Assembly (NCBI GenBank): GCA_945285405.1
Contig: CALYQJ010000014.1
Span: forward strand, 1 to 45,433
Direction: 5' to 3'
Origin: an uncultured Lactobacillaceae bacterium
GTDB taxonomy: Bacteria > Bacillota > Bacilli > Lactobacillales > Lactobacillaceae
DNA: 45,433 bases
Both the position numbers and the translations under genes were made by a program. Below, piece after piece: positions 33,301 through 41,126 of the stretch. Every line of letters begins with the position of its first letter. The first letter of the stretch is position 1. Under the pieces are notes generated by a model. That model had not been told where the DNA came from and searched no databases. It saw only the letters and a program-made list of their open reading frames with translations.

Positions 33301-33329
33301 TTGAAAACGTTTACTAGACTTAATATACT
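33301..33329 (+). promoter_or_regulatory. Sigma-A promoter of the trehalose operon
   Basis: TTGAAA (33301-33306), 17 bases, TATACT (33324-33329). Both boxes are close to consensus. Confidence 0.8.
33302..33315 (+). promoter_or_regulatory. cre box over the trehalose operon promoter
   Basis: TGAAAACGTTTACT matches 13 of 14 positions of TGWAANCGNTNWCA and overlaps the -35 box, so CcpA would repress directly. Confidence 0.78.
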
Positions 33330-33356
33330 TGAATTGTCCTGAAAATAGTTAGTTAG

Positions 33357-34064
33357 ATGAATATGGAAAAATATCGTTTAATCTACCAAGATATTTTAAA
33401 TCAATTAATAAATGAGCAATATCACCCGGGTGACTTACTGCCAAGTGATCGGCGCTATATGATTAAATATCAAGTATCACGAGAAACTGTACGTAAAGCT
33501 TTGAAATTACTGGCAACCAATGGTTATATTAAACGCTTGCAGGGAAAAGGATCAGTTGTAATTGATCGGCGGCACTTTCAATTTCCGTTAACGCAAATTG
33601 AAAGTTATGCCGAAGTTGTGAAAAACAATGGGTTAAATTCGCAAAATATTATTTTGGGGATAGATGATGCAACAGTTCCTAAAATTTTTAATCCGCAACC
33701 ACTTGACCTTCCAGCAACACGAGTTTCTCGCATGCGCGTAATTAATGGTGAATCTTTAATTATTGATCAAGATTATGTTTTAAAAAGCCAGGTTAATCAA
33801 ATTCCCCGTTTTTGGGCGCAGAAATCGCTTTTCAATTATTTGGAAAAAGTTTGTAAATTTAAAATTGATTATGCAGTTAAAACCCTGACGGTAGAAACAG
33901 CAAATGAATTTGATCAAAAACACTTGCGAGTTTCAGCACAGATGCCAATGGTTATTATTCGGAGTCGAAATTATCTGATTGATAATTCAATTATTTCTTA
34001 CACCGAATCGCGTCATCGTGCTGATCGTTTTTCTAGTGTAGTTTTTGCGCGGCGTCATCCTTGA
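33357..34064 (+). CDS. treR: Trehalose operon repressor TreR (GntR/UTRA family)
   Basis: The 235-residue protein has a GntR winged helix (about 1-72: PSDRRYMIKYQVSRETVRKA, KRLQGKGSVV) and a UTRA domain. The C-terminal signature YTESRHRADRFSSVVFARR is almost the same as YTESRHRLDKFRFVDFARR of B. subtilis TreR, which binds trehalose-6-phosphate as inducer. It leads the operon of PTS and phosphorylase genes, so it is probably autoregulated. ATG 33357 or 33363 are both possible; neither has a strong ribosome site. The promoter with overlapping cre and a palindrome lie directly upstream. Confidence 0.92.
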   Translation: MNMEKYRLIYQDILNQLINEQYHPGDLLPSDRRYMIKYQVSRETVRKALKLLATNGYIKRLQGKGSVVIDRRHFQFPLTQIESYAEVVKNNGLNSQNIILGIDDATVPKIFNPQPLDLPATRVSRMRVINGESLIIDQDYVLKSQVNQIPRFWAQKSLFNYLEKVCKFKIDYAVKTLTVETANEFDQKHLRVSAQMPMVIIRSRNYLIDNSIISYTESRHRADRFSSVVFARRHP

Positions 34065-34073
34065 TTTTTAACC

Positions 34074-34544
34074 ATGAATTTTAAAAATTCCACTGATTTT
34101 AAGATTTATGCCCCTATCTCAGGGTCCTTAATAGCATTGAAAGATTTACCTGATCCTTTAATTGCCAAGGGCATGCTGGGCTTAGGTTTAGCAATTAAGG
34201 CAGTTTCTAATAAGCTGTTAGCTCCGATTAGTGGTGCTTTAAGTTATCTGGATAGTGGTGTTGTTTTAATCACCCGAACAGATGGTTTGCAAATTCTATT
34301 ACAAATAGGGATGGATACCGCTATTTTAAAAGGGGCCCCATTTATATATGAAAAGCCAAAGCAAACCGTAGTTGCCGCTACAAGTGTTTTAATGACGATT
34401 GATTTGAAAGCGATTTTGGCAGCTCATTTGGAACCAGTAGTAGTTTTAACTTTACCAAATTTATCAAAGTCAACAACTGATTTAAGGATTAAGTATCGCC
34501 AGGTAATAGCGGGGGATTCATTGTTTTACCTGGCAAAAAAGTAA
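34074..34544 (+). CDS. EIIA(Glc)-like protein lacking both catalytic histidines
   Basis: The 156-residue protein has the EIIA(Glc) fold signature (IYAPISGSL, AKGMLGLGLAIKA, LAPISG, QILLQIGMDTAILKG). In active EIIA the motif LIHIGLDT carries the phosphorylated His; here it reads LLQIGMDT with Gln77. The partner His 15 residues earlier aligns with Gly62. The GDG of the family is GLG. The only His, near residue 117, is outside the site. The frame is intact, so it is not a decayed gene in the usual sense. It cannot be a normal phosphocarrier and may be a regulatory or structural EIIA. It sits between treR and the EIIBC gene, nine bases after treR, with no clear ribosome site. Confidence 0.85.
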   Translation: MNFKNSTDFKIYAPISGSLIALKDLPDPLIAKGMLGLGLAIKAVSNKLLAPISGALSYLDSGVVLITRTDGLQILLQIGMDTAILKGAPFIYEKPKQTVVAATSVLMTIDLKAILAAHLEPVVVLTLPNLSKSTTDLRIKYRQVIAGDSLFYLAKK

Positions 34545-34571
34545 ACATTACAAGATAAAGTAGGAGGGAAT

Positions 34572-36086
34572 ATGGCTCAAAAAGTTAATTATCAACAACT
34601 TGCCGAAACAATTATTAAAAATGTTGGTGGCAGTGAGAATGTTACTAAAGTTATTCATTGTATTTCGCGCCTGCGTTTTTATTTAAAAGATCCTAATAAG
34701 GCAGATGTGGAATCATTTTCTGATTTGGCAGGAGTTGCCGGAGCAGTATATAACAAAACTTTAAATCAGTTTCAAGTAATTATTGGTCCAGCAGTTGAAG
34801 ATGTTTATAATGCGGTAGTAGCCCAATTGGGTGATAAAGTTGTTGATGAGTCAGCAACTCGCGATGCAGTTGCCGCGACTCAAGCTCAAAGTTCAAAAGA
34901 GGCAGCACCGCAAACAGTTTGGCAAAAAATTGTCCACGGTTTTCAAACTTTAATCGGAACCATTACCGGATCAATGATCCCAGTGGTAGGATTACTTGCT
35001 GCTAGTGGTATTTTAAAAGGAATTTTAACTTTAATTACTGAATTAAAGTGGGTACAAGCAAGCTCACCAACTTACGTTATTATTAATGCAATGGGTGATG
35101 CAGTATTTTACTTTTTACCAATCTTAGTTGGTTTTACTGCTGCGAAACAATTAGGTTCCGATCCAATTACTGTAGCAGCCATTGGGGGATTGTTAGTTCA
35201 TCCGACAATTACCGCAATTTATGATGGTACAACAAAATTTCATATCACCAATATTTTAGGAGTTCAATTTAATGCCAATTTCTTTGGGATTCCTGTTAGA
35301 ATTCCGCAATATACTTATTCTATTTTTCCAATTATTGTTGCGGCTTGGCTAGCAAAACCGATTGGAAATTGGTTAAAGAAAGTTTTACCATTAAGTTTGC
35401 GTTCAATTTTCCTACCACTATTTACCATTTTTATTGTTGGAACTTTGATTCTTGTAGTATTTGGACCAGTTATCACTTTGATTTCACAAGGCTTTGCTAC
35501 TTTCCTTAATTGGTTAATGACTTTAAACGAAATGATTGCTGGTTTAGTAATTGGGGGATTCTATCAATGCTTAGTTATTTTTGGTTTACATTGGATGGTA
35601 GTACCGCTGGTTGCTAATGATATTGCAACAACTGGTCATTCAATTTTAAACGCCTTGATTAGTTATACAATGATCTCTCAAGCTGCAGGAGCTTTTGCAG
35701 TTGCAGCAAAAACTAAAAATAAAAATTTAAGAACTTTAGGAATTGCCGGTGGCCTTTCTGGATTTGCTGGAGTTACTGAACCGGCAATGTACGGGGTTAA
35801 CTTAAAATATGGTAAGGTATTTTGGATGAGTAATATTGGAAGTGCTGTTGGTGCTGCTATTGGCGGTTTCTTCCATATCAATATGTTTGGTTTTACTGGT
35901 TCTTGGATCGGGATACCAAGCTATTTAGCAGGTGGTGCTAATAATACATGGTTATTTATCATCACTGCTGCAATTACGACGATCGTATCTTTTGTTTGCG
36001 TCTATCTCTGGGGCTTTAATGATTCAGACATTGCAAATGCAAAGAAAGCCGAAAAGAAGAACGTCTTTAAAGATGCTGTTGCCTAG
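34572..36086 (+). CDS. treB: PTS EIIBC, trehalose type
   Basis: The 504-residue permease has an N-terminal EIIB domain (about 1-85, phosphorylated Cys30 in HCISRLRF) and a C-terminal EIIC domain (about 110-490) with the GFAGVTEPAMYGVNLKY motif. It imports trehalose as trehalose-6-phosphate; the substrate is inferred from treR and the GH65 gene around it. It has no EIIA domain, and the neighbouring EIIA-like protein cannot pass phosphate, so a EIIA from elsewhere must serve it. TAGGAGGG precedes the ATG. Confidence 0.88.
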   Translation: MAQKVNYQQLAETIIKNVGGSENVTKVIHCISRLRFYLKDPNKADVESFSDLAGVAGAVYNKTLNQFQVIIGPAVEDVYNAVVAQLGDKVVDESATRDAVAATQAQSSKEAAPQTVWQKIVHGFQTLIGTITGSMIPVVGLLAASGILKGILTLITELKWVQASSPTYVIINAMGDAVFYFLPILVGFTAAKQLGSDPITVAAIGGLLVHPTITAIYDGTTKFHITNILGVQFNANFFGIPVRIPQYTYSIFPIIVAAWLAKPIGNWLKKVLPLSLRSIFLPLFTIFIVGTLILVVFGPVITLISQGFATFLNWLMTLNEMIAGLVIGGFYQCLVIFGLHWMVVPLVANDIATTGHSILNALISYTMISQAAGAFAVAAKTKNKNLRTLGIAGGLSGFAGVTEPAMYGVNLKYGKVFWMSNIGSAVGAAIGGFFHINMFGFTGSWIGIPSYLAGGANNTWLFIITAAITTIVSFVCVYLWGFNDSDIANAKKAEKKNVFKDAVA

Positions 36087-36106
36087 GAAAAGGAGAGCAA
36101 ATTTTA

Positions 36107-38458
36107 TTGAATTTACCAGATACATGGGAAATTTCCTATTTAAAATCAGAATCGGGTCCAAAATCATATGGTCAAGAAGCCTTATTATCTTTAGGTAATG
36201 GCTTTTTGGGTTGGCGTGGAGCTCCTGTATTTAGTCAAGAAAGTGACGATCATTATCCGGGACTTTATTTAGCAGGATGCTATAATCAAACGACAACTCC
36301 GATGGCTGGTAAAGAAATTGTGAATGAGGATTTAGTTAATTTACCCAATCCCCAGTTATTTCGGATTTTTATTGCTGATCAAGAAATTGACTATACCAAG
36401 ATTAAGTCACGTAAAAGTACTCTTAATTTGGCACAAGGTCGTCAAAGTGATCAATATACTTTTGAAACACCGCAAGGATTACTAACTTTAGCTAGTGAAA
36501 AGGTTGTTGATCCAATTAACTATCACCTAATTGGCTTAAAAGTAGCAATTACTTGTGATTTTGCCAGTGATGTACGAGTAGAGTCTGTGGTTGATGCCGG
36601 TGTATTGAATCACAATGTTGCTCGTTATCGTGATTTTGATTCTCAGGAATTTACAGTTTCCAAGATTACTCAAAATCGGGTGACGGTTAAAACGCGTCAA
36701 AGTCAATTACAAATTGATTTAACGGCTAATACCCAAAGTGAATCTAATTTGTCTAAGCAAGTTTTAACTACTGCCAATGAATTAATAGCACGCTTTGATT
36801 TTAAAGCAGAAGCTAATACGACTTATGTATTTACGAAAGTAGTTGGCATTACAGTAAGTAATGAACTTGATTTTACTCCCCAATTGGTGGAGCAAGTTGC
36901 TAATCAAGTTAATCAAACGTCTTTTGTTCAGTTAGTTGATTCGGCTAAGAGTTATTGGGAAAAATTTTGGCAAGATCACGATTTAATTGTGGAAGCGCCA
37001 GATTCACAAATTCAAAGCTTAATTCGGTTAAATATTTTTCACTTACAACAAGCAGCTAATCACTATGCTAACGGGCAATTGGATGCTTCAGTACCAGCCC
37101 GAGGATTGACGGGGGAAGGTTATCGGGGTCATATTTTTTGGGATGAAATCTTCTTCTTGCCTTATTACGTTAGGACAAATCCCGCTGTTGCTAAAGATTT
37201 GTTAAAATACCGAATTAATCGGTTAAAACCAGCGCAAAAAAATGCCGCACAAGATCATGAAGCTGGTGCAATGTATCCATGGCAATCAGCAATGTATGGT
37301 GATGAGCAGGCTCAAATTATTCACTTAAATCCCGTGAATAACCAATGGGATCCGGATAATTCGCGACGGCAACGACATGTGTCTTTAGCAATTGCTTATG
37401 ATGTTTGGTATTACTATCATTTAACCGGTGATGCTCAATTTCTAAATACTGGGGCTTTAGCGATGCTTTTAGAAATTAGTAAATTCTGGCTCAATCGCGC
37501 ACAAGACGATGGTAATGGCCGTTATGATATTTCGGGGGTAATGGGTCCTGATGAATTCCATGAAAAATACCCTGATGCGAAAACCGGTGGCTTTAAGAAT
37601 AATGCGTATACCAATATCTTGGTTGCTTGGTTGCTAAATTGGATCCAAGAATTAGCCCAAGATCCACAAATTAAGTTTGCAGAAATTAGTCAAGATAATG
37701 GTTTCGATCGTAGCTGGCAAGAAAAAGCGCAAGCGGTTAGTCAAAAATTGAACTTGGAAATTAACCCTGAAGGCATTATTGCTCAGTTTGCGGGATATTT
37801 TAACTTAAAAACTCTAGATTTTGCGGCTTATGAAGCCAAGTACGGTAATATTTATCGAATTGATCGAATCTTAAAAGCAGAAGGTAAATCTCCTGATGAT
37901 TATCAAGTTGCTAAACAAGCTGATGTTTTAATGGCTATTTATGTTTTAGGTGCGGCTAAAACGCAAGAGGTAATCAACAAATTAGGTTATGCTTTACCTA
38001 AAGATTGGTTAGCTAAAAATACAGATTATTATTTAGCACGTACCACTCACGGATCTACAACATCACGACCAGTTTTTGCAATTGCACTAACTGATTTAGG
38101 TCAGATTATAAAAGCAACTGATTATTTAGTAACAGCTTTAGGTTCTGACTTTAATGATATTCAAGGTGGAACTACTGCTGAAGGAATTCATGTTGGAGTC
38201 ATGGGTGAAACGATTGAAGTAATTACGCGTTGCTTTGCGGGAATTGACATCAATCAAAAGATTTTAAAGGTAAACCCTCAATTACCTCCTGATTGGCGTC
38301 GGATTGAGGTTCATTGCTTAGATCAAGGGGTTAACTATCGCGTAGAAGTAACTCCGGAAGCGGTAACGGTAACCGCTGATCAAGATCAAGTAGTACAAGT
38401 TGGCGATCAACAAGTACAAATTAAAGCTAATCAGCCCGAACTATTTGTTCAAAAATAA
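36107..38458 (+). CDS. Glycoside hydrolase family 65 phosphorylase, probably trehalose-6-phosphate phosphorylase
   Basis: The 783-residue enzyme has the GH65 layout: N-terminal beta-sandwich, a helical (alpha/alpha)6 barrel and a C-terminal sheet. The general acid is Glu483 in MGPDEFHEKYP. The phosphate-binding loop is RTTHGSTTSRPV, whose THGST differs from the loop of maltose phosphorylases. In the TreR/PTS context it most likely cleaves trehalose-6-phosphate with phosphate to glucose-6-phosphate and beta-glucose-1-phosphate, as in Lactococcus. A maltose-6'-phosphate phosphorylase cannot be excluded. TTG is the start, ten bases after AAAAGGAGAG. A terminator follows. Confidence 0.85.
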   Translation: MNLPDTWEISYLKSESGPKSYGQEALLSLGNGFLGWRGAPVFSQESDDHYPGLYLAGCYNQTTTPMAGKEIVNEDLVNLPNPQLFRIFIADQEIDYTKIKSRKSTLNLAQGRQSDQYTFETPQGLLTLASEKVVDPINYHLIGLKVAITCDFASDVRVESVVDAGVLNHNVARYRDFDSQEFTVSKITQNRVTVKTRQSQLQIDLTANTQSESNLSKQVLTTANELIARFDFKAEANTTYVFTKVVGITVSNELDFTPQLVEQVANQVNQTSFVQLVDSAKSYWEKFWQDHDLIVEAPDSQIQSLIRLNIFHLQQAANHYANGQLDASVPARGLTGEGYRGHIFWDEIFFLPYYVRTNPAVAKDLLKYRINRLKPAQKNAAQDHEAGAMYPWQSAMYGDEQAQIIHLNPVNNQWDPDNSRRQRHVSLAIAYDVWYYYHLTGDAQFLNTGALAMLLEISKFWLNRAQDDGNGRYDISGVMGPDEFHEKYPDAKTGGFKNNAYTNILVAWLLNWIQELAQDPQIKFAEISQDNGFDRSWQEKAQAVSQKLNLEINPEGIIAQFAGYFNLKTLDFAAYEAKYGNIYRIDRILKAEGKSPDDYQVAKQADVLMAIYVLGAAKTQEVINKLGYALPKDWLAKNTDYYLARTTHGSTTSRPVFAIALTDLGQIIKATDYLVTALGSDFNDIQGGTTAEGIHVGVMGETIEVITRCFAGIDINQKILKVNPQLPPDWRRIEVHCLDQGVNYRVEVTPEAVTVTADQDQVVQVGDQQVQIKANQPELFVQK

Positions 38459-38460
38459 AA

Positions 38461-38487
38461 AAAAGCAACCTTAACGGGTTGCTTTTT
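38461..38487 (+). terminator. Intrinsic terminator of the trehalose operon
   Basis: AAGCAACC (38463-38470) pairs with GGTTGCTT (38477-38484), followed by T. Confidence 0.88.
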
Positions 38488-38508
38488 TGATTTAATTTTT
38501 AATAAATA

Positions 38509-38544
38509 CAATAACGCTTGATTTAAGGCGTTTAATCGTTATTG
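38509..38544. repeat. Inverted repeat upstream of the second antiterminator promoter
   Basis: CAATAACG (38509-38516) and CGTTATTG (38537-38544) are perfect arms 20 bases apart. The pair ends 15 bases before the -35, a typical activator position, but no protein can be named. Confidence 0.4.
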
Positions 38545-38559
38545 ATTTTAAAAAAGATA

Positions 38560-38588
38560 TTGAAATAAGTCTAATTTTTCGTTATAAT
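38560..38588 (+). promoter_or_regulatory. Sigma-A promoter of the second bglG operon
   Basis: TTGAAA (38560-38565), 17 bases, TATAAT (38583-38588). The predicted start at about 38595 lies ten bases before the RAT. Confidence 0.85.
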
Positions 38589-38604
38589 TCTTGGCGAATT
38601 AATC

Positions 38605-38630
38605 GGATTGTTACTCTTTGAGGCATTACC
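38605..38630 (+). promoter_or_regulatory. RAT antiterminator element in the leader of the second bglG operon
   Basis: GGATTGTTAC-TCTTT-GAGGCATTACC carries the GGATTGTTAC hallmark of LicT/SacY targets and an AGGCA..ACC 3' half, one base shorter than the usual element. It overlaps the terminator arm that follows. Confidence 0.82.
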
Positions 38631-38685
38631 GTGAGGTTTAGTTTATTAAACGAACCGTCATGATGAAGCTTTGAAGAGTTTTTTT
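38613..38685 (+). terminator. Regulated leader terminator overlapping the second RAT
   Basis: The arm 38613-38628 (ACTCTTTGAGGCATTA) pairs at 15 of 16 positions, with wobbles, with 38664-38679, followed by seven T. The enclosed loop has its own GGTT...AACC hairpin. Confidence 0.75.
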
Positions 38686-38769
38686 GTGGTTGTCGCTGCG
38701 ATTTATTTTCAAAGCTTAATTAGCGGGAAAAACGCGAGGTGATAATTCACATTAAATATTAAATACTAT

Positions 38770-38804
38770 CAACCTAAAAAACATCAATAAAACATTTTAG
38801 GTTG
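38770..38804 (+). promoter_or_regulatory. Hairpin directly before the ribosome site of the second bglG
   Basis: CAACCTAAAA (38770-38779) pairs perfectly with TTTTAGGTTG (38795-38804). It has no T run and ends just before GAGAGGAG, so it may stabilise the processed mRNA or shape translation. Confidence 0.5.
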
Positions 38805-38820
38805 TGAGAGGAGAAAAGGG

Positions 38821-39657
38821 ATGCGTGCAATTAAAAAAATAAATAATAATGTTGCTATTTGTATTGATAGTAATCAAGATGAATTAGTCGCTTTTGGCAA
38901 AGGGATTGGCTTTCCGAAGATGCCTTATGAAATAACTGATTTATCCCAAATAACCATGACTTTTTATCGCCTTAACTCTCACAATTTTCAATTGCTTAAA
39001 GAAATTCCTCCCGAAATATTTGAGGTAAGTGCCCAAATTGTACAGCAGGCGCAACAAATTTTAAGTGGCGAATTAAATCCTAATGTAATTTTTGGATTAG
39101 CAGATCATCTGAATTTTGCGATTATTCGCCTTAAAAATAAGCAACAATTTGATTACCCATTTTCTTATGATTTGAAAAATTTTTATCCGCAAGAATTTCA
39201 AGTTGGTCAAATTGCTTTAAACATCGTAAAAAAACAGTTGCATGTAGTTTTACCTAAAAGTGAAGCCATTGCTATTGCAATGCATTTTTTAAATTCACAA
39301 GTAACGGATCAAATTGACTTAGATCAAAAAGTATTTCAAAAGTTAACCCAACAGACTTTAACAATCATTCAACGCTTTTTTCCTAAAAACTTTGATCCTA
39401 ATGATTTTACTTACAATCGCTTCATTTTACACTTGCACTATTATTTGCGCCGCTTAAAAAATAATCAACAAATTTCTAAAAAGACTGACGCTGCGGTAGT
39501 TCGGGCGTTTAAAGCAAATTCACCTCAAATTTTCCGTTGCACACAAGAGATTGTGACAAACATTGATGAACAATTAAATACTTTAAGTACCGATGACGAA
39601 ATGTTTTATTTAATGATTTATGTTCAACGTTTAGTTGATCAAACGACCGATAATTAA
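38821..39657 (+). CDS. BglG/LicT-family antiterminator (second)
   Basis: The 278-residue protein has the RNA-binding domain (about 1-55: MRAIKKINNNVAICI, FGKGIGF) and two PRDs (about 65-165, with LADHLNFAIIRL; about 170-275, with FILHLHYYLRRL). It differs clearly from the antiterminator at 5370. Its own mRNA leader carries a RAT and terminator, so it controls its own transcription as well as the PTS and deacetylase genes behind it. AGGAG lies upstream of the ATG. Confidence 0.9.
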   Translation: MRAIKKINNNVAICIDSNQDELVAFGKGIGFPKMPYEITDLSQITMTFYRLNSHNFQLLKEIPPEIFEVSAQIVQQAQQILSGELNPNVIFGLADHLNFAIIRLKNKQQFDYPFSYDLKNFYPQEFQVGQIALNIVKKQLHVVLPKSEAIAIAMHFLNSQVTDQIDLDQKVFQKLTQQTLTIIQRFFPKNFDPNDFTYNRFILHLHYYLRRLKNNQQISKKTDAAVVRAFKANSPQIFRCTQEIVTNIDEQLNTLSTDDEMFYLMIYVQRLVDQTTDN

Positions 39658-39683
39658 CTTTAACTTATTTAAGGAAAGGCATT

Positions 39684-41111
39684 ATGAGCAAGAAAGAACA
39701 AGAATTTACGCAATTAGCCACCACCATTTTAAAGGAAATTGGGGGGAGTGCTAATGTTATTAGCGTTACGCATTGTATGACGCGTTTAAGATTTAATTTG
39801 AAGGATATGAGTATTCCTGATGATGCCAAAATCAAAAAAAATCCCAAAGTTTTAGGGGTAACGCGTGCGGGAGGCCAATATCAAATCGTTATTGGTCAAA
39901 CGGTTAATGAAGTATATGATGCAGTAGTTAAGTTGGGTAATTTAACCACAGTAGCACCCGTTGATGATAATAATCAAATCAAGAATAATGGTTCTAAAGA
40001 AAAATTTACTTGGAAGAGTTTAGGGTCAACAATTCTAAATAAATTAGCAGGAAGTTTAACTCCCACAATTCCAATTTTAATTGCTGCTTCCATGTTTAAA
40101 ATGTTAGTAGCAGTTTTAGGACCATCAATGTTTAATGTTATTGGCACTAAAAGTGATTTATATCAATTATTCACTTTGGTTGGTGATGCCGGATTTTATT
40201 TTTTGCCAATTGTAATTGGGTATACTTCAGCTAAACAATTTAACACTTCGCCAATTTTGGGTATGTTTTTAGGGGCAATTATGTTGGACCCTAATTTGGT
40301 TAAAATTGTAAATGCGCAAAAACCATTCACAGTTTATGGCATTCCGATGCATTTAGTTAATTATTCAAGCACGATTGTGCCGATAATATTGAGTGTTTGG
40401 CTGATGTCATACGTTAATCGCTTTTTTGAAAAGCGGATTACGGCTTCATTAAGAACGGTTTTTGCGCCAACTTTAACGATTGCAGTAATGTTACCATTAA
40501 GTTTATGTGTTGTTGGACCTTTAGGTGGCTTTATTGGTGACTTTATTTCCCAAGGAATTATTTCATTTGGTAAAATGGGCGGCATTTGGGCTGTCATTGG
40601 AATTGCAATAATTGGAGCAATCTGGGAATTCCTTGTAATAACTGGGATGCATTTAGTCATGATTAGTGCGATGATGTTAGTCTTTGCGCAACATGGTTTT
40701 GATAATTTTGTGAGCGTTGGTGCTTTAGCAGCTAGTTTTTCCGTAGCTGGGATGTGTTTAGGTGCGGCATTTGCTTTGAAGAATAAAGAGGAAAAAGCAC
40801 TAGCTTTTAGTTATGTTGTAGCCAATTTAATCGGCGGGGTTACCGAACCAGGATTATACGGTGTTGCTATTAAATATCGCCGACCATTTGTTGGCATGAT
40901 GATTGGTGGCTTTTGTGGTGGTTTATATGCTGGTATTGCTCATGTAACAATATACACTTTGGTTCCAGTAGCTAACTTTTTATCGTTAACTGGTTGCGTA
41001 GGTGGTTCCTTGAGCAATTTAATTAATGGAATTATTAGTGCCGTAGTTGCTTTTATTGGTGCGGCAATTGCCACTTATCTCTTAGGAATTAAAGAAGAAG
41101 AAACGGCTTAA
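39684..41111 (+). CDS. PTS EIIBC, beta-glucoside (BglP) type
   Basis: The 475-residue permease has EIIB (about 1-85, Cys31 in THCMTRLRFNL) and EIIC (about 115-465, with GGVTEPGLYGVAIKY). It resembles BglP-type systems but lacks their C-terminal EIIA domain. No EIIA gene is in this operon. The substrate is unknown; the ChbG-like deacetylase next door hints at an N-acetylated glycoside. AAGGAAAGG precedes the ATG, 26 bases after the antiterminator. Confidence 0.88.
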   Translation: MSKKEQEFTQLATTILKEIGGSANVISVTHCMTRLRFNLKDMSIPDDAKIKKNPKVLGVTRAGGQYQIVIGQTVNEVYDAVVKLGNLTTVAPVDDNNQIKNNGSKEKFTWKSLGSTILNKLAGSLTPTIPILIAASMFKMLVAVLGPSMFNVIGTKSDLYQLFTLVGDAGFYFLPIVIGYTSAKQFNTSPILGMFLGAIMLDPNLVKIVNAQKPFTVYGIPMHLVNYSSTIVPIILSVWLMSYVNRFFEKRITASLRTVFAPTLTIAVMLPLSLCVVGPLGGFIGDFISQGIISFGKMGGIWAVIGIAIIGAIWEFLVITGMHLVMISAMMLVFAQHGFDNFVSVGALAASFSVAGMCLGAAFALKNKEEKALAFSYVVANLIGGVTEPGLYGVAIKYRRPFVGMMIGGFCGGLYAGIAHVTIYTLVPVANFLSLTGCVGGSLSNLINGIISAVVAFIGAAIATYLLGIKEEETA

Positions 41112-41126
41112 TAGAAAGGAGAAAAG

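Noticed and set aside
40361-40660. Minus-strand reading frame of 99 codons
   Set aside because: It is antisense to the conserved EIIC core of the bgl-type permease and shows no recognisable motif.
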